Counted from the stretch's first letter, positions 51,697 to 61,131 are shown. The stretch is DNA of 64,000 nucleotides from Flavobacterium oncorhynchi (GCF_002217355.1 NZ_MUHA01000022.1:1-64000), one strand, 5' to 3'. Notes: a model not told the origin generated them from the letters alone. Numbers and translations: made by a program.

Positions 51697-53084
51697 TGAA
51701 ACGGATACTTATAGCTTTTCTATTTTTGAGCTGTACGGTTTTTGGCCAGCAGCCCATATCTAAAGAACTCACCTACGATGAGTTTCTTGGATATGTAAAA
51801 AAATACCATCCTTTGGTAAAAAATGCCAATTTAGAAATCAGTAAAGCACAAGCCAACTTAATGATGGCAAGAGGTGGTTTTGATCCAAAAATTGAAGTAG
51901 ATTTTAGTCAAAAACAATTTAAAGACAAAGAATATTATTCTATTTTAAACAGCAGTTTTAAAATCCCAACTTGGTATGGAATTGAGTTAAAAGCTGGATT
52001 TGACAACAATGAAGGTGTTTATCTTAATCCTGAAAACACAACGCCTAATCAAGGTTTAACTTCGTTTGGAATCAGTGTTCCTGTTGGACAAGGATTATTT
52101 ATTAATCAACGAATGGCCGATGTTCGCAAGGCAAAAATTCAGATAAAACTAAGTGAATCTGAACGAAAACTTGAAGCTGTCAGCGTTTTGTATGATGCTT
52201 CTCTTGCTTATTTCAATTGGAAAAAGAATTTTGAAGAAATGAAACTGTATGAGACTTATAATAAAAATGCCGAAATACGTTTGGAAGGAATTAAATCTTT
52301 GATCAATCAAGGCGACAAACCCGCAATTGATAGTATTGAAGCAGGAATTATTGTAAAAAACAGAACCCTGAGTCTTGAAGATTCTAAACTAAAATTAGCT
52401 AAAGCAAAACTAGAATTATCAAATTTTATGTGGCTTGACAACAATATTCCTCTTGAAATTTCAGATGAACTTGTACCAGAAACTGCCCTCGAAAGCACAT
52501 TGCAGGAAACGCTAAAAACAAACGATCTTCTGCAAAAAGATTTCAGTTTAGAAACGCATCCGAAACTAAATGCGATGCAGAACAAAATAGACATCTTGAA
52601 TGTAGAAAAAGATCTGAAACAAAATATGCTGCTGCCAAAAATAAACATTGGTTACGCTTATTTATCGGAACCAAATTACATCGACAACTATAAATTTGAC
52701 GATTACAAAATTGGTCTGGAATTTTACTTTCCTTTATTTCTGCGAAAAGAAAGAGGAAGTTTGAAATTAGCAAAATACAAACTACAAGAAAACGAATTTG
52801 CGTTAGCATTAGAAAAAACACAATTGACTAACAAAATCAGTGCTCAAAAATTAGAAATCAATTCGCTTACAAAACAGAAAAAACTAGCTAAAGATTTAGT
52901 CGAAAACAACTTGACAATGCTAAATTCTGAAGAACGTTTATTCTCATTTGGAGAAAGCTCGTTGTTTTTGATTAACACTCGTGAGAACAATTTAGTAAGT
53001 GCAAAACTTGCTTCAATAGCACTGGAAAACCGCTTTTATATCTCTAATTCTGAGCTTTTCAAAATCATGGCAAATCCTGACTGA
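51696..53084 (+). CDS. TolC-family outer-membrane efflux protein
   Basis: The 462-residue protein has a signal peptide (LFLSCTVFGQ) and the TolC/OEP plan of two repeats of long helices with beta strands that form the outer-membrane channel. Segments such as FGISVPVGQGLFINQRMADVRKAK and IGLEFYFPLFLRKERGSLKLAKYKL are the usual strand-helix junctions. Its ATG overlaps the HlyD stop codon, and an imperfect palindrome follows. With the ABC and HlyD proteins it completes a tripartite exporter; the substrate is unknown. Confidence 0.92.
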   Translation: MKRILIAFLFLSCTVFGQQPISKELTYDEFLGYVKKYHPLVKNANLEISKAQANLMMARGGFDPKIEVDFSQKQFKDKEYYSILNSSFKIPTWYGIELKAGFDNNEGVYLNPENTTPNQGLTSFGISVPVGQGLFINQRMADVRKAKIQIKLSESERKLEAVSVLYDASLAYFNWKKNFEEMKLYETYNKNAEIRLEGIKSLINQGDKPAIDSIEAGIIVKNRTLSLEDSKLKLAKAKLELSNFMWLDNNIPLEISDELVPETALESTLQETLKTNDLLQKDFSLETHPKLNAMQNKIDILNVEKDLKQNMLLPKINIGYAYLSEPNYIDNYKFDDYKIGLEFYFPLFLRKERGSLKLAKYKLQENEFALALEKTQLTNKISAQKLEINSLTKQKKLAKDLVENNLTMLNSEERLFSFGESSLFLINTRENNLVSAKLASIALENRFYISNSELFKIMANPD

Positions 53085-53094
53085 TTTTAAACCA

Positions 53095-53163
53095 TATAAG
53101 TGATGTAAGTTATTTAAGTTGCTGCTTTTGCTCTATTTTTTAAATGAACTTATATCACTTATA
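53095..53163. repeat. Inverted repeat of CATATAAGTGATATAAG type
   Basis: Left arm 53095-53117 and right arm 53140-53163 pair imperfectly (TATAAGTGATGTAAGTT with its near-complement). A half copy (CATATAAGTGACACAAATTCATTTAA-like) occurs at about 56749-56775. It lies between the convergent TolC and DUF445 genes and might also end transcription. Confidence 0.7.
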
Positions 53164-53166
53164 TTG

Positions 53167-54420
53167 TTAAACTATAAAATAATGATACGTCCATTCGACC
53201 GCATAAATTACAAGACCAATAAGTCCGCCAACTAAAGTCCCGTTGATTCTTATATATTGAAGATCTTTACCAATTTCCAATTCTAGTTTTTCAGAAACCT
53301 CTTTACCATCCCAACTTTTTACGGTAGAAGAAATCAAATCGCCAATAACTTTTTTATTATTTAAAAGAACAGACAAAAGATCATTTTTAATAAAATTATT
53401 GATCTTATCAATCATATGCGAATCTTCCTTTATTCCGTTCCCAAAACTTTGAATTAATCCAGCAATACTATTTTTAATAGACGAATCTTTCCCTTTATTC
53501 AAATCATTAGAAATCGATAGTTTTATTTCGTCCCAAATTCCATTGATATAGTCTTGAACTTCTTTTTTTCCAACAAAACTTAAAATCATATTATTGATCT
53601 TAACTCTCATTTCTTCAGAGTTTTTTACCTTTTCTAAAAAATTATAAACGTATTCATCAATTTTAATTCGTACCGCACTTTCGGGATTTTTGGCTTCGTT
53701 CAGAAAGTCTTGCAATCCATTAAAAACGCCTTCAGTAATACTTTTATCAGCAAGACCAAAACTCAAAAACGGAGTTGACGCTTTTACTTTTTTTCGAATC
53801 AAGTCTTTATTATTCGTCAGTTCGGCACTCATAACCGTCAAAAGATTCGTCAATAATTGATCTTTTACATTTCCTTTTTGCAAAGGCTCTAAAGCCAAAG
53901 CCACCCAATCTCCAAAATTAATCCCTTCAAGTTTTGCCGCAAATTGAACTTGAATAAATCGCTTTACATCCTCATCTTTTATCGTTCTTAAAACTCCCGG
54001 AATAATATTTATGGCAACAACATTTGCAATTTTATCTGCATTTTCCTGCTGTGAAAGCCAATCTGATGCTTTTGCTGCAAAATTGAACTCATCCAATTTA
54101 ATTTCCAGTTTTTCACGATTTAGAAATTCTTCTGAAACAAAATTTCCAAGATTTTCTCCAATCTCATTTTTCTTGGTCGGAATAATAGCAGTATGCCAAA
54201 TTGGTATTCCCAGCGGATGACGAAACAAAGCCACAACTGCAAACCAATCGGCAATTCCACCTACCATCGCTGCCTCGCTGAACGCCTGAAGCATCGGTAT
54301 TTTATAATAAATTGCTATGATAAAAAGTAAAACGGCAATACCTAAAAGCGATAAAGCATTTCTCTTCATTTTCTTTAATGCTTTTACTTTAGCAATATCC
54401 TGATCATTTGAAATTTCCAT
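53167..54420 (-). CDS. DUF445 domain-containing membrane protein
   Basis: The protein of about 417 residues belongs to the DUF445 family. It has an N-terminal membrane helix (about 21-40), the hallmark AAMVGGIADWFAVVALFRHPLG motif near residues 49-70, a long amphipathic helical middle, and a C-terminal membrane helix (GTLVGGLIGLVIYAVEWTYHYF). DUF445 proteins are of unknown function. A start four codons upstream (54432) is equally open; I prefer the Met of MEISNDQD. It is convergent with the TolC gene and divergent from map. Confidence 0.85.
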   Translation of the reverse strand: MEISNDQDIAKVKALKKMKRNALSLLGIAVLLFIIAIYYKIPMLQAFSEAAMVGGIADWFAVVALFRHPLGIPIWHTAIIPTKKNEIGENLGNFVSEEFLNREKLEIKLDEFNFAAKASDWLSQQENADKIANVVAINIIPGVLRTIKDEDVKRFIQVQFAAKLEGINFGDWVALALEPLQKGNVKDQLLTNLLTVMSAELTNNKDLIRKKVKASTPFLSFGLADKSITEGVFNGLQDFLNEAKNPESAVRIKIDEYVYNFLEKVKNSEEMRVKINNMILSFVGKKEVQDYINGIWDEIKLSISNDLNKGKDSSIKNSIAGLIQSFGNGIKEDSHMIDKINNFIKNDLLSVLLNNKKVIGDLISSTVKSWDGKEVSEKLELEIGKDLQYIRINGTLVGGLIGLVIYAVEWTYHYFIV

Positions 54421-54479
54421 GATTATTGACATTTTACTACTAATTTATGGCTTTTTTCTGAGATATTAAATTTTAAAAG

Positions 54480-54573
54480 TTTGCCGCGAATTTCACGAAT
54501 TTACACGAATTATAATTTAATAAAATTATTCACACAATACAATTAGTGTAAATTCGTGAAATTCGTGGCGAAA
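54480..54573. repeat. Solo palindrome of the CACGAATTTCAC family
   Basis: Left arm 54480-54511 and right arm 54541-54573 are reverse complements with two mismatches and one gap over about 30 bp (core CGAATTTCACGAATTTACAC), with a 29-nt spacer. No reading frame lies inside. It is related to the inverted repeats that bracket the GxxExxY gene at 55438-55947. Confidence 0.8.
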
Positions 54574-54590
54574 AAAATAATATAAAATTG

Positions 54591-54598
54591 TACTTTTG
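54591..54598 (+). promoter_or_regulatory. -7 box (TACTTTTG) of map
   Basis: An exact TAnnTTTG match followed by C, 22 bp before the ATG at 54620. It starts 18 bp after the solo palindrome, so the palindrome borders or covers the -33 region of map. Confidence 0.6.
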
Positions 54599-54619
54599 CG
54601 AACTGAAAATGGGAAAAAT

Positions 54620-55438
54620 ATGATTATCCAAAAAACTAGAGAAGAAATCGAATTAATGCGCGAAAGTGCTTTGATCGTATCAAAAACATTAGGAATGATT
54701 GCTTCTGAGATAAAAGAAGGAGTTACAACATTATATCTTGACAAATTAGCCGAAGAATTTATCCGTGATCACGGTGCAGTTCCAAGCTTTTTAGGACTAT
54801 ATGATTTTCCTAATTCACTTTGTATGAGTCCGAATTCTCAGGTTGTTCACGGAATTCCGAATAACACTCCTCTAAAAAGCGGTGATGTAATCTCGGTAGA
54901 TTGCGGGGCATTTAAAAATGGATATCACGGAGATCACGCCTATAGTTTCGAAATTGGAGAAGTTGCACCTGAAGTTAAAAAACTTTTACAGGTGACAAAA
55001 GAATCTCTTTACGTTGGAATTAGAGAATTTAAAGCAGGTAATCGCGTTGAAGATGTTGGAAATGCGATTCAAAAATACACAGAAGCTCATGGTTACGGAG
55101 TTGTACGTGAATTGGTTGGACATGGTGTTGGGCAAAAAATGCACGAAGAGCCAGAAATGCCAAATTACGGAAAACGCGGTCGTGGAAAACTGTTCGTTGA
55201 AGGAATGGTAGTTGCAATTGAACCAATGATCAATCTTGGGACTAAAAACATTAAACAACATAAAGACGGCTGGACAATTACAACTGCAGATGGAAAAGCC
55301 AGTGCACATTTCGAACATGACGTGGCGCTAGTTGATGGTAAACCTGAATTATTATCTACTTTTCAATACATCTACAAAGCTTTAGGAATCGAAAGCAATG
55401 AAGAAGACGAATTTAGAAAAGTGCCGCTTGTTTTATAA
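54620..55438 (+). CDS. map: Type I methionine aminopeptidase
   Basis: MAP removes the N-terminal Met from nascent proteins in the cytoplasm, using two metal ions. The usual ligands are visible: VSVDCGAFKNGYHGDHAYSF (two Asp), GHGVGQKMHEEPEMPN with the catalytic His and Glu, VVAIEPM (Glu) and SAHFEHDVAL (Glu). Length is 272 from the ATG at 54620; the upstream TTG reading (from 54596) lies partly in the -7 box and is rejected. The stop codon is directly followed by the left terminal repeat of the GxxExxY element. Confidence 0.95.
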   Translation: MIIQKTREEIELMRESALIVSKTLGMIASEIKEGVTTLYLDKLAEEFIRDHGAVPSFLGLYDFPNSLCMSPNSQVVHGIPNNTPLKSGDVISVDCGAFKNGYHGDHAYSFEIGEVAPEVKKLLQVTKESLYVGIREFKAGNRVEDVGNAIQKYTEAHGYGVVRELVGHGVGQKMHEEPEMPNYGKRGRGKLFVEGMVVAIEPMINLGTKNIKQHKDGWTITTADGKASAHFEHDVALVDGKPELLSTFQYIYKALGIESNEEDEFRKVPLVL

Positions 55439-55947
55439 CACGGATTTCACAAATTAGCACGAAATATACTTTGTCGAAATTTCACAGAAAAAAAGGATTG
55501 ATGAATGATGAGTGAATTATATTTAAAGGATGAGTCTTATAAAATTATTGGAATCTGTATGGAAGTCCATAAAATTTTAGGAAAAGGACACAGTGAAAAG
55601 GTTTATGGTGATGCTTTAGAATATGAGTTTCAACGAAACGAGATTCCTTATAATCGTGAATTAAAATACAATATTACATACAAAGACATAATATTGCCAA
55701 GTTATTATTTTGCAGACTTTGTTATTTTCGATGAAATTATATTAGAACTCAAAGCAATAACAGCTTTATCAACAAGTGAAATTAAGCAGACTTTAAATTA
55801 TTTAGCTGCATCAAAAAACAAATTAGGTTTGTTAGTCAATTTTGGAGAAGACAGCCTTAAATACAAAAGAATAATACTTTAACCCAAATTAAAAGTTCGT
55901 GAAATTTCACCACAACACTAATCCGTGTCAATTTGTGAAATTCGTGT
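55438..55947. mobile_element. Candidate GxxExxY mini-element bounded by inverted repeats
   Basis: Left repeat 55438-55463 (ACACGGATTTCACAAATT...) and right repeat 55922-55947, read on the other strand (ACACGAATTTCACAAATT...), match at about 22 of 26 positions in inverted orientation. Between them lies only the GxxExxY gene. The map stop codon forms the left border and the methyltransferase start region the right border. I see no transposase motif, so mobility would require a helper; the mobile label is inference. Confidence 0.5.
55505..55882 (+). CDS. GxxExxY protein (PD-(D/E)XK nuclease-like)
   Basis: The 125-residue protein carries the namesake motif G-H-S-E-K-V-Y at about residues 28-34 and the nuclease-like core ADFVIFDEIILELKAI near 68-83, with D and E-x-K in the right spacing for a PD-(D/E)XK fold. 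GxxExxY proteins are a small family of unknown function that often occur in multiple genomic copies in Bacteroidota and other bacteria; some are known inside 23S rRNA intervening sequences. No partner gene is adjacent. The gene is flanked by inverted repeats related to the solo palindrome upstream of map. Two adjacent ATGs are possible starts. Confidence 0.87.
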   Translation: MMSELYLKDESYKIIGICMEVHKILGKGHSEKVYGDALEYEFQRNEIPYNRELKYNITYKDIILPSYYFADFVIFDEIILELKAITALSTSEIKQTLNYLAASKNKLGLLVNFGEDSLKYKRIIL

Positions 55948-55963
55948 TCAAATTTATTTAACT

Positions 55964-56737
55964 GTGAAAAAACTTTTCAAATTAGTTTTAAATACTATTC
56001 CAAGACCTATATTAATTCGTTTAAGTTACGTGGCACGTCCTATTTTAGCTTTATCGCTGAAAGGAACTAAATTTACTGATCCTATTGACGGAAAAAGCTT
56101 CAAATCGTTTTTGCCTTACGGATACGGAAAACAACGTAATAATGTACTTTCGCCAAGTACACTTTCGTTAGAGAGACACCGTTTGCTTTGGTTGTACTTA
56201 AATGACCAAACTGATTTTTTTACAGCACCTAAAAAAGTACTTCATTTTGCTCCGGAACAAGCTTTCTATAAACTATTCCGCAAACAGAAAAATCTTGATT
56301 ATACAACAACCGATTTGTTTTCGCCTTTGGCAGATGTAAAAGCAGATATTTGTAATTTGCCTTTTAAAGACAACGAATACGATGTGATTTTATGCAATCA
56401 CGTTTTAGAACATATTCCAGACGACACAAAAGCAATGCAGGAATTATTTAGAGTTTTAAAACCGGGCGGAATGGCGATTCTTCAAATTCCACAGGATTTA
56501 AACCGTGAAGTTACATTTGCCGATGATTCCATTACAGATCAAAAAGAACGTGCTAGAATTTTTGGACAATACGATCATGTTCGCATTTACGGACGTGATT
56601 ATTTCGACAAATTAAGAAGTATTGGTTTTATTGTAATTGAAGAAGATTACACCAATAAAATTGCACCAGAACTGGTAGAAAAATATTGTTTAGCAAAAGG
56701 AGAAATTATTCCGCTTTGCTTCAAACCAGAAAATTAA
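55964..56737 (+). CDS. Class I SAM-dependent methyltransferase
   Basis: The protein of about 257 residues begins VKKLFKLVLNTIPRPILIRLS with a GTG start. A longer frame opens at 55925, but that codon is inside the right inverted repeat, so GTG 55964 is more likely. The methyltransferase core includes KVLHFAPEQAFYKLF, NLDYTTTDLFSPLADVKADI, DVILCNHVLEHIPDD and LFRVLKPGGMAILQIPQD, the Methyltransf_11-type plan. The substrate is unknown. It is closed by a perfect 14-bp hairpin. The call is robust for the fold, not the acceptor. Confidence 0.88.
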   Translation: MKKLFKLVLNTIPRPILIRLSYVARPILALSLKGTKFTDPIDGKSFKSFLPYGYGKQRNNVLSPSTLSLERHRLLWLYLNDQTDFFTAPKKVLHFAPEQAFYKLFRKQKNLDYTTTDLFSPLADVKADICNLPFKDNEYDVILCNHVLEHIPDDTKAMQELFRVLKPGGMAILQIPQDLNREVTFADDSITDQKERARIFGQYDHVRIYGRDYFDKLRSIGFIVIEEDYTNKIAPELVEKYCLAKGEIIPLCFKPEN

Positions 56738-56772
56738 TTTTTTCTCACCATATAAGTGACACAAATTCATTT

Positions 56773-56810
56773 AAAAAGTTTTCAAAATAGCAATAATTTG
56801 AAAACTTTTT
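56773..56810 (+). terminator. Terminator of the methyltransferase gene
   Basis: A perfect 14-bp stem (AAAAAGTTTTCAAA and complement) with a 10-nt loop. A half copy of the CATATAAGTGA repeat sits directly before it, at about 56749-56775. Confidence 0.75.
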
Positions 56811-56850
56811 AATTTTACGCGCCTTACCAAATCAAACCAAATCTTAAATC

Positions 56851-59751
56851 TTGGAACCTGCAAAATCATATCAATTTTGTTTTGACATCAGTTTTGAAAA
56901 AAACCTAAACACTCACATCCCGACCGCATATATTGTCGAGAACACTGATGAAATCAAATACTTAAACAAAAAAGCAAGCGTTGAAGTACTTGAAAGTTTT
57001 GGAATCGCATTTGAAAGCTTAGATTCCAATACAAAAAAAATATTGACTGCCTGCGAATCTTTAAAATTGGAGTACATTTTTAAAAAATTCAGCGCAAAAG
57101 TAAAATCGGCAAAAACCATTGCCGATCTACAGAAAGATTCTAAAATTGATTTTGCCATTCGTCAGTATTTAAACTTTAATTTAAGTTCATTTTATAATCT
57201 AATTGTAAAAGAACAATTTCCGCTGTCTATAGACATTGGACCTGAGAAGGATTTTTATCGTTCCAGAGTTGATGCAAATCCACTGCATTTTGAACCGCTG
57301 ATTCAGTTCGACAAACATTCTGAAGGAATCACTTATACCCTTTCTTTAAAAGAAAATGAAACTGTTTTTCTGCCGATGAACAGTAAAATTGATATTCTTT
57401 TAAATGAACCGGGCTGGCTGATTATCAATAAAAAATTAGGACAGCTAAAAGATCTAAACACTAAAAAACTACAGCCTTTTTTAACTAAAAAATCTATAGA
57501 AATACCTTCAAAACTAGTCGATAATTTTTTCAAGAATTTCATTCCTGAAATAGCTAAAAAAATCGACATAGAAGCAACAGGTTTTGAGGTTGAAAATCGT
57601 GACAAAATTATTTCCTGCGCGATTCAGCCCGTTTATGATTTCTTTAAAAACTGTTATTACCTCAACCTTTATTTTGATTACAATGGTTATACATTTGATG
57701 CAGGTAAAAGTAAAAAAACACATTCATTCGTTGATTTCAATGCTTCAAGTGAACCTAAAATTATCCAGTTCAAACGAAGTCCTGACGAAACTTTATATAC
57801 AGAAAAACTACTTGAACTTGGTTTAATAAAAATCAAAAATGAATTATTTGGATTAAATGCTGCAATAGAAACTCCAGATCCTTATCTCAATATTCAATTT
57901 ATTATTGATCATAAAGAAGAACTTGAAAGTTTGGGTTTTACAATTGAAAATCTAAAACTAGAAAGCAAGGAAATTATTACCGAAAATCATACTGTTCTAA
58001 CTTCAAAAGAAACTGCTGGAGATTGGTTTGATATCAAAATAATAATCAAAATTGGGGCGTATACAATCAATTTCAGTGAAATTATTCCCAATATAAAAAG
58101 CAAAGAAAGACTCTTTTTACTGCCTGACGGAAACTATTTCTTGATTCCGCTAGAATGGTTCAGCAAATACAGTTCACTGGCAAAATTAGCCAAAACAGAA
58201 AATGGGAATCTGCTTTTGCGCAAAAGCAATTTTGCGGCCTTGGACACGATTACAGAAATCAAAAATGAAGTTATTCAAAAAGCTGAATATGTCTCTTCTG
58301 AATTACTGAAAGCAACTTTAAGACCTTATCAAATTGATGGTGTAAAATGGCTTTTAGGTCATCACAACTCTAATTTGGGCGCTTGTCTTGCGGATGATAT
58401 GGGACTTGGAAAAACGTTACAAACTCTCGCAGTTCTTGTTGCTGTTCAAGAACAATTAGGTTTTACAACAAAAACCACAAATTTTGATTTGTTTGCCAAT
58501 GAAACTACGATAGAAAGAGAACCACTTAAAGCTTTAATTGTTTTACCTTCTTCACTTGTTTTTAACTGGTATAACGAATCTGCAAAATTTACTCCGCACT
58601 TTTCAAAAATGCAATATGTTGGTAATGACCGAAAACAATTAGCCAGCAGATTAGCTTCAACTGATTTAATTTTTACGAGTTACAGCATTATACATCGTGA
58701 TATTTCGATTTTAGAAAAATACGACTTCCGTTATTTGATTTTGGACGAAAGTCAATACATAAAAAACAAAGATTCTAAGATTTTTAAAGCTATAAATAAA
58801 ATTGACACGACTCATAAAATGGCGCTGAGCGGTACTCCAATTGAAAACTCGCTTGACGATTTATGGTCGCAGATGCAATTTATAAATCCAGATATTTTAG
58901 GCAGTTATAATTTCTTTGCTGCCAATTTTAAAATTCCGATTGAAAAAAAACAAGATGAAAATATTTTGTCTGAACTAAAAAATCTTGTTCAGCCTTATAT
59001 CTTAAGAAGAACTAAAGAACAGGTTTTAAAAGATTTACCTGAATTATCGGAGCAGATTTATTACTGTACTATGGATCCTGAACAGGAGAAATTATACGAA
59101 AAAGAAAAATCTAAAGCGCGTAATTTTTTACTTAAAACGGATGGTTCTAGTCCTGACAAAATCAGCATTATCAATACGTTGATGAAGCTGCGACAATTAA
59201 GTAATCACCCAAAAATGGTCGATCAAGATTCAGAAATCGATTCTGGAAAATATATCGCTGTTACAAATTATTTAGAAACTTTAGTAAAAGGAAAACAAAA
59301 GGCGATCATTTTTAGTTCATTCGTCACAAATCTAAGTTTCTACACTGATTGGTGTAAGGAAAATAAAATAGAGTATTGCGAAATTACGGGTGAAACTCCT
59401 GCTCATAAAAGAGAACAGCAGGTAAAACTATTTCAGGAAAAAGAAAATCCTTTGTTGTTTTTTATTTCACTTAAAGCTGGCGGCGTTGGATTGAACATTA
59501 CTAAAGCTTCTTATGTTTTGTTTTTAGATCCGTGGTGGAATCCTTTTGCAGAAAAACAAGGAGTTGGCCGAGCGCATCGAATTGGACAGCTTAACAAAGT
59601 CAATGTTATAAGATTTATTTCGAAAAATACGGTTGAGGAAAAAATAATCAAGCTGCAGGAAAACAAAAAACTGCTGTCTGATTCGCTTTTGGAAGAAAGT
59701 TATATTAATGACGAAATTGAAGCTAATTTAGAGTACATTTTAAATTCTTAA
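56851..59751 (+). CDS. SNF2/DEAD-box-type helicase
   Basis: The 966-residue protein has an N-terminal region of about 480 residues that I do not recognise, followed by a Swi2/Snf2 ATPase. Visible motifs are LADDMGLGKT (motif I), ILDESQYIKN (II), ALSGTPIEN (III) and, in the second RecA lobe, VGRAHRIGQ (VI), with KAIIFSSFVTNLSFYTDWC and ITKASYVLFLDPWWNP. Such proteins use ATP to move along duplex DNA and remodel DNA-protein complexes. TTG is the only plausible start seen near this position. It is monocistronic, preceded by the methyltransferase terminator. Confidence 0.9.
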   Translation: MEPAKSYQFCFDISFEKNLNTHIPTAYIVENTDEIKYLNKKASVEVLESFGIAFESLDSNTKKILTACESLKLEYIFKKFSAKVKSAKTIADLQKDSKIDFAIRQYLNFNLSSFYNLIVKEQFPLSIDIGPEKDFYRSRVDANPLHFEPLIQFDKHSEGITYTLSLKENETVFLPMNSKIDILLNEPGWLIINKKLGQLKDLNTKKLQPFLTKKSIEIPSKLVDNFFKNFIPEIAKKIDIEATGFEVENRDKIISCAIQPVYDFFKNCYYLNLYFDYNGYTFDAGKSKKTHSFVDFNASSEPKIIQFKRSPDETLYTEKLLELGLIKIKNELFGLNAAIETPDPYLNIQFIIDHKEELESLGFTIENLKLESKEIITENHTVLTSKETAGDWFDIKIIIKIGAYTINFSEIIPNIKSKERLFLLPDGNYFLIPLEWFSKYSSLAKLAKTENGNLLLRKSNFAALDTITEIKNEVIQKAEYVSSELLKATLRPYQIDGVKWLLGHHNSNLGACLADDMGLGKTLQTLAVLVAVQEQLGFTTKTTNFDLFANETTIEREPLKALIVLPSSLVFNWYNESAKFTPHFSKMQYVGNDRKQLASRLASTDLIFTSYSIIHRDISILEKYDFRYLILDESQYIKNKDSKIFKAINKIDTTHKMALSGTPIENSLDDLWSQMQFINPDILGSYNFFAANFKIPIEKKQDENILSELKNLVQPYILRRTKEQVLKDLPELSEQIYYCTMDPEQEKLYEKEKSKARNFLLKTDGSSPDKISIINTLMKLRQLSNHPKMVDQDSEIDSGKYIAVTNYLETLVKGKQKAIIFSSFVTNLSFYTDWCKENKIEYCEITGETPAHKREQQVKLFQEKENPLLFFISLKAGGVGLNITKASYVLFLDPWWNPFAEKQGVGRAHRIGQLNKVNVIRFISKNTVEEKIIKLQENKKLLSDSLLEESYINDEIEANLEYILNS

Positions 59752-59825
59752 TACGTTAAACCAATAAAACAGTCTATTTTTCGTTATATAAAATTGTTAT
59801 ATTTACAATCTTACAACGTAATAAG

Positions 59826-61085
59826 ATGCCAAAATTTTTATATACAAGCTTATTTTTTATTCTAATTTTCACTTTGGCGAAAGCCCAAAATGTTCAGAAA
59901 GAAATTGATCCGCCTTACAATATCAAAACTGTTTCGTTTGTACAAAACGGCAATAATGTTGTTCCTATTTTTGAATTAGGATCAACATTTGAATTTCAAT
60001 TTGATGATTTATTTGGAAGCGAAGCCAATTATTACTTCGAAATTACTCATTGCGATTACAATTGGATTCCGTCAGACATTCCAAAAACAGATTTTCTACG
60101 TGGTTTTGATGGTCAGAGAATAACTGATTATTCTAATTCTTTTAATACGCTTCAAATTTATTCCCATTATAGACTTCTGTTTCCAAATCAGTTTACTACG
60201 CAGCTGCGAATTTCTGGAAACTACATTTTAAAAATTTTAAATGAAGATAAAGAAGTTGTACTTGCAAGAAAATTTATTCTGTTTGAAAACCATTGCACCG
60301 TTGCAGCTCAAGTAAAAAGAAGCCGCAACCTCAGCAATATTGATTTTAAACAGAATCTTGATTTTGCAATAGTTTCAAATGATATTACTTTTCAAACGCC
60401 GACACAAAATGTAAAAGTTCTTTTATTGCAAAATGGAAATTTCAATACTGGAATAAAAAATGTTCCACCACAATATACAATTGGAAATCAACTTGTTTAC
60501 AAATACGATGCTGAAACTCAGTTTTGGGGCGGGAATGAATTTTTATATTTTGAAAACAAAGACATTCGAGCTGCTAACAATAATGTTGGAAAAGTAGGAA
60601 CCAGTAACGATGTTTATAATTCATATTTGTACACAAATCGTGCTCGAGGCAATCAGATCTATACTTTATATCAAGATGTTAACGGTAATTTTGTAGTTAA
60701 GAATATAAACGGATCAAATAACGATATTGAGGCTGATTATGCATGGGTTTACTTTTCACTTTCGGCTCCTGCCTTTAGACTTAATAAAGATATTTATATA
60801 ACAGGAATGTTTAATAATTACAGTTTATCGCCAGAATACAAAATGGATTATAATACTGAAAAAGGCATTTATGAAAAGGCTGTAATGATAAAACAAGGTT
60901 TTACTAATTTTCAATATACAGTAGCTGATAAAAAAGGAAACATCGATAATGAAAATGCTATTGACGGCAATTTTTATCAAACAGAAAATGAATATACAAT
61001 TTTGGTTTACTATAAAGAAAGCATAGATCGTTATCAAAGAGTTATAGGAAAAGGAAATGCAAACTCAATAAATATCGTAAATTAA
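59826..61085 (+). CDS. Type IX secretion system Plug protein (DUF5103)
   Basis: The 419-residue protein has a signal peptide (FFILIFTLAKAQ) and the DUF5103 family pattern: QKEIDPPYNIKTVSFVQ at the start, ITHCDYNWIPSDIPKTDFLRGFDGQRITDYSNSFNT in the N-terminal domain, and a CBM/E-set-like C-terminal region (DIYITGMFNNYSLSPEYKMDYN). In F. johnsoniae the DUF5103 Plug protein closes the periplasmic side of the SprA translocon of type IX secretion. It therefore complements the gldB/gldC genes found elsewhere in the window. It is likely periplasmic. Confidence 0.88.
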   Translation: MPKFLYTSLFFILIFTLAKAQNVQKEIDPPYNIKTVSFVQNGNNVVPIFELGSTFEFQFDDLFGSEANYYFEITHCDYNWIPSDIPKTDFLRGFDGQRITDYSNSFNTLQIYSHYRLLFPNQFTTQLRISGNYILKILNEDKEVVLARKFILFENHCTVAAQVKRSRNLSNIDFKQNLDFAIVSNDITFQTPTQNVKVLLLQNGNFNTGIKNVPPQYTIGNQLVYKYDAETQFWGGNEFLYFENKDIRAANNNVGKVGTSNDVYNSYLYTNRARGNQIYTLYQDVNGNFVVKNINGSNNDIEADYAWVYFSLSAPAFRLNKDIYITGMFNNYSLSPEYKMDYNTEKGIYEKAVMIKQGFTNFQYTVADKKGNIDNENAIDGNFYQTENEYTILVYYKESIDRYQRVIGKGNANSINIVN

Positions 61086-61123
61086 AACATTGTTAAGGTT
61101 TTAGGACAAAAGATTTTTTTTTG

Positions 61124-61131
61124 TAGATTTG
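61124..61131 (+). promoter_or_regulatory. -7 box (TAGATTTG) of apaG
   Basis: An exact TAnnTTTG match followed by C, 33 bp before the apaG ATG. Confidence 0.55.

Noticed and set aside
54596..54619. TTG-initiated extension of map
   Set aside because: The extension starts inside the -7 box, and the ATG at 54620 begins the conserved MAP N-terminus.
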